Positions 21,056 to 34,214 of a stretch of DNA of 64,000 bases are shown here, piece by piece. A model generated the notes under the pieces. The model was not told the origin of the DNA, made no database searches, and was given only the letters and a program-made list of their open reading frames with translations. Source of the stretch: Zantedeschia hybrid cultivar (lineage: Eukaryota > Streptophyta > Magnoliopsida > Alismatales > Araceae); contig JARZZO010000003.1 in NCBI GenBank assembly GCA_030544215.1, positions 31,438,379 through 31,502,378 of the forward strand, in the 5' to 3' direction. Every line of letters starts with the position of its first letter. Position 1 is the stretch's first letter. The translations under genes were made by a program, and so were the position numbers.

Positions 21056-24000
21056 GTAAGCATATCAAGTATATCCTGCATCAATGTCTTTAACAAACTA
21101 AATTGCACAACATTGGCCAGAATTAGCAGCGTTTGTTTGGGCTATTGGCGGTCTTTGAGATTTTTTAAAAAGTCATCATTACATGACTTCCCCCACTATC
21201 TAACTTTTCATGGATTCCACCAAAATCTAAAAGGGAAAAGAAGTTAAATGGACTTATGGCAAATGTCTCAAATTTGAATTTGAGGCTTTGGGGAGAATCC
21301 AAATAGTTGACGGGACATGTGCCCATTTGTTTCAGATTTTTAAGATTTGAACTTTTCCCGCAATCTTTAAGTATGGAAATCTGCCAAGTATCTCAAACAA
21401 ATGCAGCTATGCATCATTAATTTTATGCGGTTTCTCCTCCCAGGCAAACCTACAGTTCTTAAACTAAGACACATTGGTCCATAATAATTAATCAGTAAGC
21501 GTTAAGACATAAAAACCAAAGTGCAAACAATTGGCTGAATTTTTTTAGAAGGTGACCAAGGGTTACAACTAATAACCAATTAATATAACAGTATAGCGTT
21601 AAAATAAAAGAGAAATAAAAAACCAAAGGTTCTGGTCCTGCGAAGATGGCAGACGATACCTGAATCTCCAAGAGAACAAACAAAAAGGTTCCCTCACAGA
21701 AACCATACGAAGTACGAAAGTACATAACAGTCCCGCAACCCTGCCACAAGGGGATCGGCTCCAATTACAGGGGTTTGATAGCTTTTTGACTGCTCGATGC
21801 TTTTTCCCATTGTTGCCGATTCTTAACGCAGGGGACGCATCTAACAGTAACATTCTTTTGAGGACTAGGAAGACTTTGTTTAGCCTGTGGTTTCTCTCTC
21901 TCCACCCTGCCCGTAGGGCCATAATCCCATAGCCGGTAGCATTTTCCAAAGGCTCAGACATATCTTTATCCAATCCTTTATCAACTGCATTGGTACCATT
22001 TCGTTTGACGTAAAACACCATGAAATGCTGAAAAACACTGCATCTTTGTGGGACATAAAATTTGGTGTTTGACAAGTTCGTTCGTTCAATCCAGCCAGAA
22101 AGAGTTCAGCCATAACGTGCACTGAAAAGCTGTAGCGTACAGCATTTTACAGCATTGACATCCTTGCACAATGGACACAATCAGATGATCTGTAATTACT
22201 TTCCACAATGGACACAATCCCACACTGCACAATCAGATGATCTACAGTCTCTTCCACACAAATACATGGTTTTGACATCCTTGCGGAAACTTTGATCCCA
22301 TCTCATGTCTGTGGCTTATTCACTGCAACTTTGCATTTAAGGTTTAATTACATGTATACTTCAAGTATCTATTGTACTCTACTACATATACTCCTCATCA
22401 TGTAAACTCTCATCTTTAGCAATTTCACTTCAATTATATCCCTCTAGTCCAATATCGTCAGAACCAAAGGAAAATACCATTAAACTGAGACATAAAATAA
22501 GATTTTTGAAAGATATATATGAAAATATGCAAGATCCTATGTGTATATGTAGTCATTTCCATTATATGAAGAGGGCTAAACAAGGTCAGGTAAGCCTTTT
22601 TCCACCCTTTAGTCACCTAAGGGTAAGTTAAACAAACAGCAAATGAAGATAGGGCTATTTATTACAAGGGCAAACATGAGAATAGAAAAAAAATGGGGGC
22701 CAGAATCTATAGGCTATATAGGTAATTATCCGACAATTTAATTGTACATACCCATTCCCCATAGCAAAAGATTTCCTACAGCCCAAACCACCTAGAATCT
22801 TAGAAGCTGATTCTAAGTGAAAATCCCAATCGTCCCACATTTCCATATTCTCTCATATGGTTCAGTCCTGCTCATAGTCACCCTTCTCAACAAAGAGCTA
22901 AAATATGTAAACTTGCTTCTCCTTAATGTACCTCCTAAATCACAGATCCGTAGCAGCATTTCCCCCCATGCACCACTCTGCTAACGGTGATATTCTTCAA
23001 CCTGGCACATAGAATCTGAGAAATTTGTCCTGAATCTCCCCCCACCACAAAAAAACAAACAAACCACCAACAAAAAAAAAATCAACCATAAGGACCGAAG
23101 AGCTTTGACTTCAATAGCAGTCGGTCTGCTCACTTTCCAGCAAATCAAGCTAAAACCTCTTTCTTATGGTCCTCCGCTTTCCGAAAGAAAACACTTCTGG
23201 TAGATTCTACCCTCTTCTCCAGTCCTGGTATCTTAGAAATTGGTAGATAATATATAGCTATCCCTGACAGAACTGATTTAGACAACTGGATAGATGACAA
23301 AACTCATCTCTAACAACTAATTACAAAATGTATGCATTCCTATAGAGTCTGATCTAACTAAATGCTCAGCCAGTTGCCATGACAAAATCAGCTTCTAAAT
23401 AAATTGCATGAATTACATTGTCAATTCTTTTGAATTTACAATGGATACAGTGAGCTTTCACATGCTTCAATCTTCAGCTCCGTTGTACAAGGACTTCATC
23501 TGCAGTATTTAAACCTGCAAGGAAGATAAAGAAACAGCTGAAATTACAAGATATTACAAAACATTAGCAAATATGAATCATGAATGTCTAATTCCATCAT
23601 ACATATCAATAAAAAAGTCAGAGAGCTTCCTAAATCCTACCACTGTCTAGTCCCCGTCAAGCATCCAAGTCCTATCACTGTCCAGTCCCGCACGTGCCTA
23701 TGGACTATCCATAATAGAAAGAAAATTTGGATTTGGAGTTACAGGCATAGGGATGCAATTTTGAGCAGGCCACCTCACATTGTGGGTGAGACCATACACT
23801 TATTTAAGCAATCCAGTATGTTTTTGGATAGAATACGTGGCCCCATTCAGTCCCCAACAGATGTTTCTCTGGTTGAACATTCCAGTAACTCTTGCCACTT
23901 CCCCCACATCAGTCCAGTTCGAAGAATCATTAGGTTTACGGAAGGATCTGCAGGCCCTGGACCAATCCAGGCAGCAAAATCCTGGCTGGTGCTCACTTTT

Positions 24001-24327
24001 CCAAGTAATGGGGACGACGCATGGCAGCATGGATGGCAACAAGTGCAGGTGGTGCAGATGGCAGTAATAGCTGGCATTCCAAGGCAAGTCTTTTTTTTTC
24101 TTTCGTTCCTCTTCCTCTTCTTCCTCCTTTTTTCTTTTTGGGTTGGTGGGGGGATGCAGTGATGGTGAGGGGGATTGGCTAAGGTTGGGAGGTTAGAAGA
24201 GATCAGCTGGATGTTCTGACATGGGTCCAATGCTGATCCCATCAAGTAGTTGGGGATTGTGGCAGCCATATTGAAGCAGTTTGTCAGAGAACTGATTAGG
24301 TTGGTGACCTTGGTCAATCCCACTGAC
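21056..24327. other. Non-coding sequence, no gene assigned
   Basis: Mostly AT-rich without convincing coding. At 21492-22122 the minus strand has overlapping frames of up to 158 codons, of the kind seen in worn LINE ORF1s, but no recognisable motif. Around 23584-24323 open frames on both strands look like chance. Confidence 0.5.
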
Positions 24328-24531
24328 CTGATCCAATCCTTGAAACCTTACCTCACTCTCTCCCTCTGTTAAACCACTGTGTTACCTTCTCTCTGCTGAT
24401 CCAATCCTCGAAACCTTACTTCACTCTCTCCCTCTGTTAAACCACCATGTTACCTTCTCTCTCCTGATCCAATCCTTGAAATCTTACTTCAGTCCCTCCC
24501 TCTGTTAAACATGTTACTCTCTCTTTCTCTC
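24328..24531. repeat. 68-bp tandem repeat, three copies
   Basis: CTGATCCAATCCT starts copies at 24328, 24396 and 24464. Each holds a CTCTCTCCCTCTGTTAAAC segment. The third copy is shortened. Copies differ at a few positions. Confidence 0.85.
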
Positions 24532-25680
24532 TCCCACACACACACATGATAGAAACCACCCTAATTGACTCTAACCCATTTGTGAAGAAATTGGATTGAC
24601 CACTCAAGATAAGGGCTAGGGCACTTCTACTTTGGGCTACAAATACTATATTAGGCTAGCTGTCCCCCTCAAACAAATCAACCGAGCATTTTTAGACTAG
24701 TCAAACACAAACCGTTTGTATCAGATCTCGTTGACTGCTGAAAATCATTCATAGACTAAGAATCAGACACCAAAGACAGTTTGAATGAATTGTATTCATA
24801 TTGATAATGTATTGTTGTGATCAAATTAGTTCAATGTGGCATGAGCAGAGTATTATTTTGGAGAGAGGTGTACACAACATAGATAAGTATCTAACAGAAG
24901 TATAGTTGTCTAGAAATAAGTCATCGCCATCATCACCACCACCACCATCACCATTATCAATTTTAGCCTGGCCACCAATCAGACTGATTAGATCCAATGG
25001 AGGATCCAAACATTTGGGAACAATTTACTACTAGCAGTTTAAGGATCGGACGACGGCCTCATCCACATATGACCCATTGCAGATCAAGGGTGAACATTTA
25101 ACCTAAACACCCCCACAGATTGGATAGGATTGGGTCATTACATATGCATGCATATTCATTAAGTTATACATATATATAATACACGTGCATACAGAGCGAG
25201 CACGAATTGGATCAGAAGACGCCTTAGTCCAAATACAACCAATTTTTGCATGCATCAGAGTGGGCTGCAATTTGGAGTGGATTTTAATTAATATTTTGAA
25301 GACTAACGGCTTTCTTTACCATCACAAAAGAAGCCCAATAATGCAGAGATATTAGACAGGCTGTACTAGCCAGCATTAGACAAGAGAAAGTCTGTGAATA
25401 GTCTCATGATGCCAAGTGATGGATAAAAACTGCTTATTTGGCATAGAAATTAGACTCATGCAATTAGGGAGCAACAATCAAACATCTTTCTTAGGCACTG
25501 GAAACAGTTCGGATAAGAAGGAAAAAAGTTTTGGTATAAGATATGTTAATACGTGGATTGTACCATCAATTTTATTAAAAATAAAAAGAGGAAGTACAAT
25601 CAATGGGATAGGAGAGGTTCCTATCCTAAAACAAACAAAAACAGAAACAGAGCGTAAACTAATTAAATGACTTTGCCCAT
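24532..25680. other. Non-coding sequence with a short CAC/CAT trinucleotide run
   Basis: A (CAC/CAT)n-like run at about 24926-24955. No gene seen. Confidence 0.5.
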
Positions 25681-25689
25681 GAATCAGCG

Positions 25690-26595
25690 GAAATCCCGTG
25701 GAAGATCACACTGTTCCTTTCTTGCCGTACACTCCAGCAGACTGCATGAGAAAGATACCAAGTAAATCTTTTGTCTCTTGTTGATATGTGCCAATCTGCA
25801 GATGCTTGAAAAAATTCAACATCTCCATAACAGACCTGAATTCAGGGTTGGAGTGTAAGAGAATACCAAAAATACTCCAAATAGCTTGACTTACCGGGCA
25901 GCCAGCCAGTAAGTGATCCACATCTTCATGATCAATGCCACAATAAGAACACAATGTATCAGCATATGGTACCATTTTCTTCTCTAAACTTTTGGTATGA
26001 TTCTTTTCTCAAACATCAGCCACATAAAAGCCCTTACTTTAAGAAGGGATTTAACCTTCCACACCTCCTCATATTTCAAATAATTTGGCAGACCACTTTC
26101 AAGCAAAGAATAGTATGATTTAACTGTAAACTTTCCTCTATGAACTCCCCAAAGAAGCTTGTCTGGTTCAGTACTGTCAATTGATGTTGAATATAGACTG
26201 CTCAATAATGAACTCAATTCTTCAATCTCATCATTCTTCAGCTGCACACACCAGTGAATATTTCCCACCTCTTGAACATAACAATCTTTCATTGTACACC
26301 GCTTGTTAATGGCTAAAGCATGGATCTTTGGAAAAGATTCCTTGAAACAAGTTTCCCACATCCACCTATCTCTCTAGTACTTTATGTCCATTCCTCACCT
26401 TGTAGAGTATATGTTTCTCGAAGTGTTTACCAGCCTTGATGGTATCTTGCCACAATGGAGACATATTGGAAACATTAATTGTGCTTAAGTAGAACTTGTG
26501 ATGTGGCTGACAGTACTTATAATTGATCACCTGTTTCCCCATAAGCTGGCATCTGTATTTAACAGCTTCTATAACCTGTAGTAACCCAGTCACGA
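25690..26595 (-). pseudogene. L1-type LINE ORF2, C-terminal fragment
   Basis: Minus-strand pieces: FPKIHALAINKRCTMKDCY, FTVKSYYSLLESGLPN, VWKVKSLLKVRAFMWLM and the RVT zinc-binding region LCSYCGIDHEDVDHLLAGC. These follow the order at the end of plant L1 ORF2. The zinc region keeps CX2C...H...C. RT and endonuclease are missing, as in 5'-truncated LINE insertions. A stop precedes the zinc-binding part. Confidence 0.8.
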
Positions 26596-27182
26596 GCCAG
26601 GTAGGAAAAAAGGGCTACCCATGGGATGGCAATACGTAACGCCATAAAGTGGAGCCACCGCTATGTTTGGGTGTTGGAGCGGGCATGAATTGGATTAGTC
26701 CAACATCAGAAAACGGGAAAAAGTTATTTGGCCATATATCTGAGATTTAAATGCATAACTTGTGAGGCACCTTTTGAGGACAAAATCGTGCGGGTGTAGC
26801 CTAAAGCGGGCAATGCCTCACAAGGGTTGGATCAAGTCGTTATAGAATGGTATCAGAGTAGACCCCGTGCAATATTGATATTGACTGGTTCAAGGACGAA
26901 CCATGCGAAAACTAATGGGCCTATAGTGACCCATTCACGAGCCGATTAGGAAGAAAGGGTACCTATAGGACGACAGTATGTAACGCCATGAAGTGGAGCC
27001 ACCGCTATGTCTAGGAGTTGGGGTGGGAATGAACTAGATTACTCCAACATCGGAAAAAAAAAAATGTTGTTGAGCCATATGATTTGGATCCATAACTTGT
27101 GAGGCGCCTTTGGAAGACAAAACTATACGGACTTGGCTCAAAGTGGGATAATACCTTACAAGGGTTGGATCAGGTCATTACA
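26577..27182 (+). mobile_element. TRIM (terminal-repeat retrotransposon in miniature)
   Basis: Two direct repeats, 26577-26844 (TGTAGTAACCC...) and 26932-27182 (...GGTCATTACA), flank only 87 bp. A tRNA-iMet type primer site lies three bases after the first repeat. Shared blocks include GTGGAGCCACCGCTATGT and CATAACTTGTGAGGC. The outer TG of the second repeat is TA, and the CA of the first is TA, both single transitions. No coding capacity, as expected for a TRIM moved by another element's enzymes. I could not find a clean 5-bp target duplication (TAACC left, CTTCC right). Confidence 0.82.
26848..26859 (+). promoter_or_regulatory. TRIM primer binding site
   Basis: TGGTATCAGAGT, matching the initiator-Met tRNA 3' end complement except for its last base. 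Confidence 0.8.
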
Positions 27183-27189
27183 CTTCCCC

Positions 27190-29790
27190 AACACCGTAGG
27201 CAAAATAGCTATTCTCTTTGCCTTCGTTGATCATCCCACATGTTTGACCTAGATATGTTTCCCAGTTTAGAGCACTTGACTTACCCAGTTCATTAGCTTT
27301 GTTTTGATTTTTCCTACAATGCTGATTCTCATGCAGGACAACCACCGGAGAAGCCAAATGAAGAAGAGAGGGAGAGAAAAGAGAAACAGAGGCGGTGAGG
27401 CTTCACGCCCTTCCTTCACGGGATCCCCAAAGAGAAAGAAGGAGGCTAGGGCTTCACGCCCTCACACGGGTTCCCATCTCGGGAGAAACGCACACAACAG
27501 CTGTTCTTTTCATTCTAATCATCATTACCTCCTAAAGGAGGGATACAAGACAATATATAAAGACTCCCAAAAGAAACCCTAACAGAACCCTAATACTAAA
27601 GGACCAAAATACCCCTTATTCAAAATAAAAAGACTAAAACATAGCTAAATCTAAAAAAAAGAAAAATACATCCATTGGGCTTCTAATGGGACAAACCAAA
27701 AAATAAATAATGGGTCCCGAAATCTGTTTCAGCCGTTCTTGGATTCTCATCATTCTCCGCTGATTCGAAAAAATTCGTCCTCAAATTTTAAAATGCGCAA
27801 GTATAAATATGCGGACGATTGAATCATCTGTAGGAGTCTTCAAGCAGAAGATCATATCAAGAATCACAAATTGGTCTACTACATGTGAATCATAAAAGGT
27901 CTGTCATATCATATCCACTGGAGACTATAGCAAATCATACATATCCTCGTGTAAGGTAGCTATCATCACACCCTTAATAAGTGTTGGACGAGACTTTGAG
28001 TCAGCAAAAACATCATCAGTAATAAGATATAATCCTGTCTCAACAAATAAATCATGATCCAATGAGATAATATGAAATGATGCAGTATCAAGTAGAATGA
28101 AAAGTCGTAATCCCAACCAATAACAGGTGATGGTGCCACTTTAGCGAAACAAGCTAAATACAACTGTTGAAACTTCTTCCGATCATGATAAATGGAATTG
28201 AGAATACGAAAAGACGTCTGGTATCCCTCGGATCGTGAAAGACAATCTCGCCCGGTAGGGTCAACTACAACATATCGCTCGTCCATCCATTCTCTACCCA
28301 AACTAATATATGAACCATAGGGTATAACCTTGCACCATGCATCATATAATACCTAAAGGATCTTGAAGTCCGACTACTCCTAAGAAGGTCGAAAATTTGC
28401 ACATAGACTCGGTCTGCAGAGATAATAATGCAGTCTATATGAGAGAGAGAATCCACAATAGATTGTGAAATAAAATTGCCGAACGGACTTGCAGTAAGGA
28501 ACACCTTAGCTTGCATGGAATCGGATAGGTCTACCTCAAAAGTAAAAAACACGATAAAGAAGCGTACTTGTGATGCATGAGCGTCCGCGTAAAGCGTGCA
28601 AGTGCGACAATAAAACGAGGCACTACTATCGAACGGAACGTACAGCGAGGTCGACCTTGCCGATACGATCCCAACGGTGCAAGCAGCTCGTAAATCGGAG
28701 CACAGATGTGGTCCCGGCGTAGGCGATGCGATAAGGCTCCTAGTGCACTGTCAGGTGCACTGCACCGGACCAGGTTAGGGTCTGGCTCAAGCCTGACAGG
28801 CTCTAGCTTGGAGCTGCCAGACCCCGGCTCAAAATAGGACTGGAACCTGGTTGAACCAAGCTAGTCACCTAAAGTCCGAACTAAGAGACCGCGTTGGTGC
28901 AGACCCAGACAAACCAAGGGCTCATACCCTTGATTTGAGCCAGGTCAAACTCGGTTTGACCAGGCTGAAACCTAAACGGCTTGGGTCCTTTCTCCTCACC
29001 TTCCCCAAACCCTACGCATAGAGAGGGAACGAGCGGGAGGATAGGGAAGAGGAAGGTGATGGCGGCAGTGCTCAAAGGAGTTGGTGAGGACACCGACAGC
29101 GGTGGCAACGGACGACGATGGCAGTGGTGGCTTGTGGAGGAGGGACGATAGCGGCGGCGGCTCGTGGAGGAAAGGGCGACAACAGCCATGTCGAAGGGAG
29201 GCGGCAACAGGGGCGGCGACAGTGGGCTTCAGCGGTGCTGGCAGCGAAGACTGGCGGCGCCGGCTTCGGCGGAACCGGTGGTAGACGGCGATGGCAACAA
29301 AGTCTACAGTGGAAGACGACGGCGGTGACAGCAGGGGCAGCAGCGGCAAGCACTGGTCCTGCGGGCGACGGCGGGGAGAGGAGGCGACCACGACCGTGGC
29401 TGCGGGTCCCGCCGATGACTGCGGCAGTAGTGGGAGAAGATGACGACAGCGGAGGCTTCGGGGCCCGACGACGTCAACTTCGGGGCTCGGTGGTTGAAGG
29501 CTACGCTGCAAGCGGCAGGGGAGAGCTCAGCCGGCGACAGCGGCACCGAAGGGTTCCAGCGATGGGAGCGACCTGAGGTATCCTCTTCCCAGTGTCCTCC
29601 TTCTGTTCGTTGTGGCTGCGGCAGGGACACCTCAAAGGGAAAGAAAAGAGGGGGTTTAGGGGATGGCGTGGTAGAGGAAGGGGGGGATGATCACAGGGGC
29701 ATCTCACCCCTTCACACCAACCCTTTACGGGTTCTACACGCACACACAGCACAGTGACGTTGCAACATTAAACATTCGCTTCTTCTTTTT
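27190..29790. other. Unclassified repetitive region, probably degraded LTR elements
   Basis: Contains two stretches (27500-27720 and 29770-29980) alike in layout: TATATA box, 'CCCTAATG/ACTAAAGG', and CAT(C/T)AATTGGGC(C/T)TCTAAT(A/G)GG-type sequence. They read as LTR leaders on the minus strand. Between them is a GC-rich low-complexity tract (29040-29640) full of GGCGGC-type triplets, which produces long but meaningless open frames on both strands. The minus-strand frames at 27925-28552 are not recognised. Confidence 0.35.
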
Positions 29791-29797
29791 TCTCCTT

Positions 29798-30960
29798 CTA
29801 ATCATTGGGTTTCCCAAAAGGGAATACATAGATATATATAGGCCCCAAAAAAGGAAGCCCTAATGGGAAAATTACCAAGCTACCCCTAGGACTCCTAAAA
29901 TAGCAAAAACATGCATAAAAAATAAATAAAATAGAAAAGACATCAATTGGGCCTCTAATAGGCCAAACAAAATACAAGGACCTTTTTTTCCATTTCTGCA
30001 ATTCCTGGATTCCCATCAGATTCTGTTGAGTTAACCAACTTAAGTCATCTAACTCAATCGTCTTCATCCCAGTAACAGCAGCTGAAGTCCTAGCTCTATA
30101 TACCTTATACACCTCCACCACCTCTTTGTATGTCCACATTTTGTTGTAAAGTATCTGCTTTTCAATGGCTAAGGAGATCCACATACAAATATTAGCCCAT
30201 TGAAACTTAATATAACTAGGGATCATCATATCATCCTCTACTTCAACACAAATCCTAGCATACTTCATGGCATCCCATGTTACCATCTTCTTGTCTATGT
30301 CCTTCAAAACCCCAAATGTGGATGTAATCCTCCTAAATACCTCCACATCCCACAGTGGAATTGGAAGCCTAACAATATGAAACCATCAAGAAGTGCATTT
30401 CTCTGCTAGATCAACACCGTCCATAATTTTTCAAGGATAAAAAAAAATTGTAAACCCTTTGCAGCAAACGGATTTCTTCAACAGTATATTCTGCCAGGTT
30501 GACATAGATGGACACCTTAGGAGGTACTTTTTCTCATTTATTTTACTAATCTTCCAATACCTTTCATCCAGCAGCAGTTTTTACAATTCCTCCAGCAATG
30601 TCTCCTTCTCAAATAATCCTTCATTAATGATCCCTACCAAACTTCCCTTACAAGCATTCATATTCATATTATAGCTATGGAACCACGGTATTTGGACTGA
30701 TGGCCCTTTTTGTTTACCTTGATCTTCCACATCCTTTATTTGAGCAGTAACCTCACCTTCCTCTTGTGAATCCTTCGCAAAGCAAGAATAGCTTAGATGA
30801 TCCACTTTTCTGCATTTCCAACAAACTAAAGCATTTTGGCAACCTCCAGCAAGATGGCCTGTCTCCGTGCACCTAAATCATGTATTATAAGCAATCTCCT
30901 CTTTTGAATACTTCCGTGAACTTCTCTCTTCCATATAACAAATATCCCTCCCTCCTGCCA
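29798..30960 (-). pseudogene. L1-type LINE ORF1 fragment (zinc knuckles plus DUF4283-like part)
   Basis: On the minus strand near 30800-30870 there are two adjacent CX2CX4HX4C knuckles. The first is intact except that its first Cys codon is a stop (TGA): FRCTETGHLAGGC. The second, CWKCRKVDHLSYSC, is complete. Downstream, 29798-30346 starts MEVFRRITSTFGVLKDIDKK and continues TWDAMKYARICVEVEDDMMI, a pattern found after the knuckles in some plant LINE ORF1 nucleic-acid-binding proteins. Stops separate the pieces. Family assignment is by eye. Confidence 0.6.
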
Positions 30961-31109
30961 TCGTTGTGATTGCTACTCCCGAACTTCTCTCTTTCTCCCT
31001 CTCTCGAATCTTCCTCATCTATCTCCCTCATACCCTTTGCTCAAATGTGAAATTGCAACATAGGCCAAGATTAAACTTGATTTTGAAAAGGCGTATAAAA
31101 GAGTGAACT

Positions 31110-32036
31110 GGAATTTTATTTTATTTTTGGAAAGTGACCAAAAGGTCTGTTTGGACCTGCACCTAGATCTCTCCTAGGATATTTTTATATCTTCTTTTTT
31201 ATTGTTTTATTTGGAGAAATATAGGTTGGTTTTATTTATTTCGTTTCTTGGACTATAAGAATTTGGAATTAGCCCTCAGGGAGTTTGGGACTTCGAATCA
31301 GGCGAAGATTCGAGTATATGACCTCTGTCTACTGACCTTGATCAGTATTAATTATGTCGAGTAATCGCTCAACAACCCTTGATTAACCGTCCGAATGATG
31401 TCCTTCAAACCATCTATTGCACATATGAAGGCGGCTTTAATCCTTGGCGTCTCCCAAGTTCTTTAGAGTATTTAGATTTGTTCCAGTACATTAGGAATTT
31501 AGGATGAACTCCAGGCTATCTGAGTTCACTCCAAGTGTTTTAGGATTGATTCCCAATATTTTAGGATTGATTTCAAACATCTGGGACCCATAAGGGTATT
31601 TCTATAATTATGTCAAATTAGGGATATAGGGTTAATATAGTTATTTTAGTGCGTAAGATGTATTTTAGTGTTTTAGGGAGGCTTCAAAACCCTAGGAGGC
31701 ACTTTAGGGTTGATTTAAGTACATTCAGGTTATAGGGATATTTTGGTAATTTTATACTAAATCGGGTTTATGGGCATTTACCATGTTTTTATATTTTTCT
31801 TGTTTTTTATATTTTTTTATTATTTTTATTACATCGAAGGTATTTTGGTAATTTTACCAGATTTTAGGGTTTGGAGGGTATTTAGGACATATTGGGGATT
31901 TTGGCATTTTTTAGGAATTTTCTATAATTTTTACATATTTTTTTATCATGGAGGGTGTTTTAGTAATTTTATTAAGTTCTAGGGGTATTTAGGTCATTTT
32001 GAAAAATTTTATATTTTCTGTATTTATTTTCTATAT
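31110..32036 (-). repeat. AT-rich LTR-like fragment
   Basis: The segment 31240-31420 matches, inverted, the end of the solo LTR at 35390-35560. Shared landmarks are a CTCAGGGAGT block, a GACCTCT...CTACTGA block and CTTTGATTAACCGTCC. It also matches 59260-59400 in the same orientation. The rest is AT-rich with repeated TATTTTGGTAATTTTA-like phrases. I could not define ends or a target duplication. Confidence 0.45.
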
Positions 32037-33515
32037 TTACTGGTTTTTACTGATTTTTATGACACGCCAACAATCTTTAAAGATGTAACAAAGCCTGTAA
32101 AGTACTTGGATTAAACTCTCTAGACTGCAGAGTATGGGGACCATGAAATGAAGTAACAACCCAATCATGTGACACATTAACAGCAGAAAATCTGACAGAA
32201 TACCCTCATCACAAACTGTGCCACTGAATTTACTACCATTCCACATGATGAGCTGACCCCCACTCACTCCTATTGCTGGTGCAACTGCCCAGTCTGTAAG
32301 AGAAGATCCTTCAATGTTTCTAATAAACTGATGATCAACCACTTCCATTTTGGTTTCTTGCAAACACAGGCATACTAGTTTCACCCTTCGGGCAAAGTCT
32401 TTCACGGCCCTCTGCTTGAAGTCCCCATTGAGACCTCTGACGCTCCAACTACCCACATTCATTTTAACAGCTTACTACCCCCGTTTTCTTGGCCCTCAGG
32501 GAGTCAACAACTTCATTATTACTAATGAAGTTTATCTCTCGCTTGCCAATCTTCACCCCCCACCTGTACCTTTTCTGTTGGGAGAGTTCTGAAGGATGTC
32601 TGCTCTCCTCAATCTTCTAATAAAGCTTATACTTAAGTCCTCCTTCCCACGGAAAGACACTCCTATTCTCTTCCCAAAATTAACAATTTCCTCTGTCCAA
32701 TCTTCCATTGAGTTGCTAACAACAAGTGATGACCAGAATTGGCTGGATGGAAAGGAGCAATCACCCTGAGAGGTAATTCATTCCTCACAGGCGAACTGTC
32801 AGCATCCCTATAGAATTGCTCTGAAACAGACTCCCATGGCCTTCGTACATCAAAGAAGCTCCCAGAGCCTCTGATATCGCCAGCATAGCACTCTTGGCCT
32901 GACAAATAGATCCACCACTCACCTCCTCCTCAAACAGTTGTAAAATATTCTTCGGGTTAAAGGAAGAAGGGGCCGGATACTGCAAAGACCCAACCTCCAT
33001 CGGAGAAACTAGGGAACAACGAAGAGGGACAGACAGGTCCTCCAAGAGCGAACCTTCCTCGCTATGATGGAGTCCCACAGACACCTCACTCCCTTGTACC
33101 GATTGTTTGGCTGTTGTATCTTCTCCGAGATCATCAAAGAAGTGCTCCTTCATCGGATAGTCAGGAGGGGGAAGAAGATGAACAATAACCTCCTGGGGAA
33201 CAAGTCGGGGAAGGGTGAACTGTACCCGAGACCGGTCCAAAGACGACCGATTCAAGAATAAGTCGGAATCCGACCCGATTAATTCTCGATAAGATAAAGA
33301 CCGAAACATTAAGTCAAGATTCAACCCGACAATCTCCCGATGGTATCCAGCCATGTTCGACACCCAGTTCGAACATTGTTTATCTCCCCGCCCAGAATGA
33401 ATAGTGTGTCCCGCCTCGAGGAAGAAGCCAAAGCCTCGGAACCATCAGAAATCCACCCCGCCGCAGCAGCCTCGATTAAAGCGACATCATTGCGAAGGAC
33501 ATAAGCTTCCACCAA
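32037..33515 (-). pseudogene. L1-type LINE: ORF1 end and start of ORF2 endonuclease
   Basis: The minus strand at 32462 starts MNVGSWSVRGLNGDFKQRAV followed by LVCLCLQETKM and IGVSGGQLIMWNGSKF. This is the N-terminus of plant LINE ORF2, the AP-type endonuclease that nicks target DNA; NVRGLN and QETK are its hallmarks. Upstream on the same strand, 32663-33515 is an open region of low identity that probably is the C-terminal half of ORF1. The endonuclease is cut off at 32037 by the LTR-like fragment, and the RT is absent. Confidence 0.7.
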
Positions 33516-33739
33516 CCCCCTTTGACGAATAGCACGCCAGCTCTACTTCTGTCGAAGAAGCCTCGAGATCAGAACCGATGCCTTGACAGAAGGAAGGCTC
33601 GGTTGAGGGACTCGAAAAACCCTAGGCCAAGTTACCTCCACATGCAGAAACTCACTGGAACCGTCTCCTCAATGTTTTATCTCTTATGGGCTTCGGTGAG
33701 AGGTGGGTAAAGTGGATGTTGAACATGTTTTTATGAAGG

Positions 33740-33742
<3 letters not shown>

Positions 33743-33777
<35 letters not shown>
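33743..33777. repeat. (GA)n microsatellite
   Basis: About 17 GA units in the first 60 bp of the solo LTR. Confidence 0.95.
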
Positions 33778-33782
<5 letters not shown>

Positions 33783-34022
33783 GGGGGGCATGTGAATGAA
33801 AAGGAGAAATGAGGGGGGCAAAGAAAAAAGAAAAGAAGAGTGAGGGAGAGAGGAGACACCGGTGGCTCCCCCCCCTCTCCCGGTGGGGGGTGCCACCGGG
33901 GGGTGCCCCCACCGGTAGGGGGTTCTACCGGTGGAGGGTGCCACCGGTGGGCACCCCCACCAGTAGGGGGTGCAACCACACACCCCTCTCTCTCTTTTCT
34001 CACCCCCCCCTCTTCTCTCCCC

Positions 34023-34028
34023 TATAAA
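34023..34028 (+). promoter_or_regulatory. TATA box of the second LTR family
   Basis: CCCCTATAAACACCCCCT context. The related minus-strand copy at 61027-61034 has CCCTATAAATACCCCCC, so box and flanks are conserved between copies. Confidence 0.6.
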
Positions 34029-34214
34029 CACCCCCTAGAGGGGCTGTTGTAGGGAGGTTTTTCTGGAGATCCCGACGAAGTGATGCTGCCTTGTTTGATG
34101 AAGATTCAAACTATTAAAGCGCCGTCCGAGTTCCGTTCATCAACACCTTGAAGACTCGCCGTACGTGGCACAAGAAAGACCTTAAACTATTTTAATTTTG
34201 TATCCATTGTAACC

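Noticed and set aside
23474..23514. Minus-strand sequence after a TTGCAG acceptor reading LNTADEVLVQRS-stop, like a last exon
   Set aside because: Only 41 nt, no matching upstream exon found to the right, and no family recognised; could easily be chance.
23584..24162. 192-codon plus-strand frame
   Set aside because: Counter-frames of similar length on the opposite strand, poly-T and low-complexity tail, no motif.
26577..27182. Cassandra-type TRIM carrying a 5S rRNA segment
   Set aside because: No 5S internal promoter sequence (AGTTAAGCG-type) in either terminal repeat.
29040..29640. Long overlapping open frames on both strands
   Set aside because: GC-rich GGC-triplet low-complexity sequence opens all frames; translations are Ala/Arg/Pro-rich without motifs.
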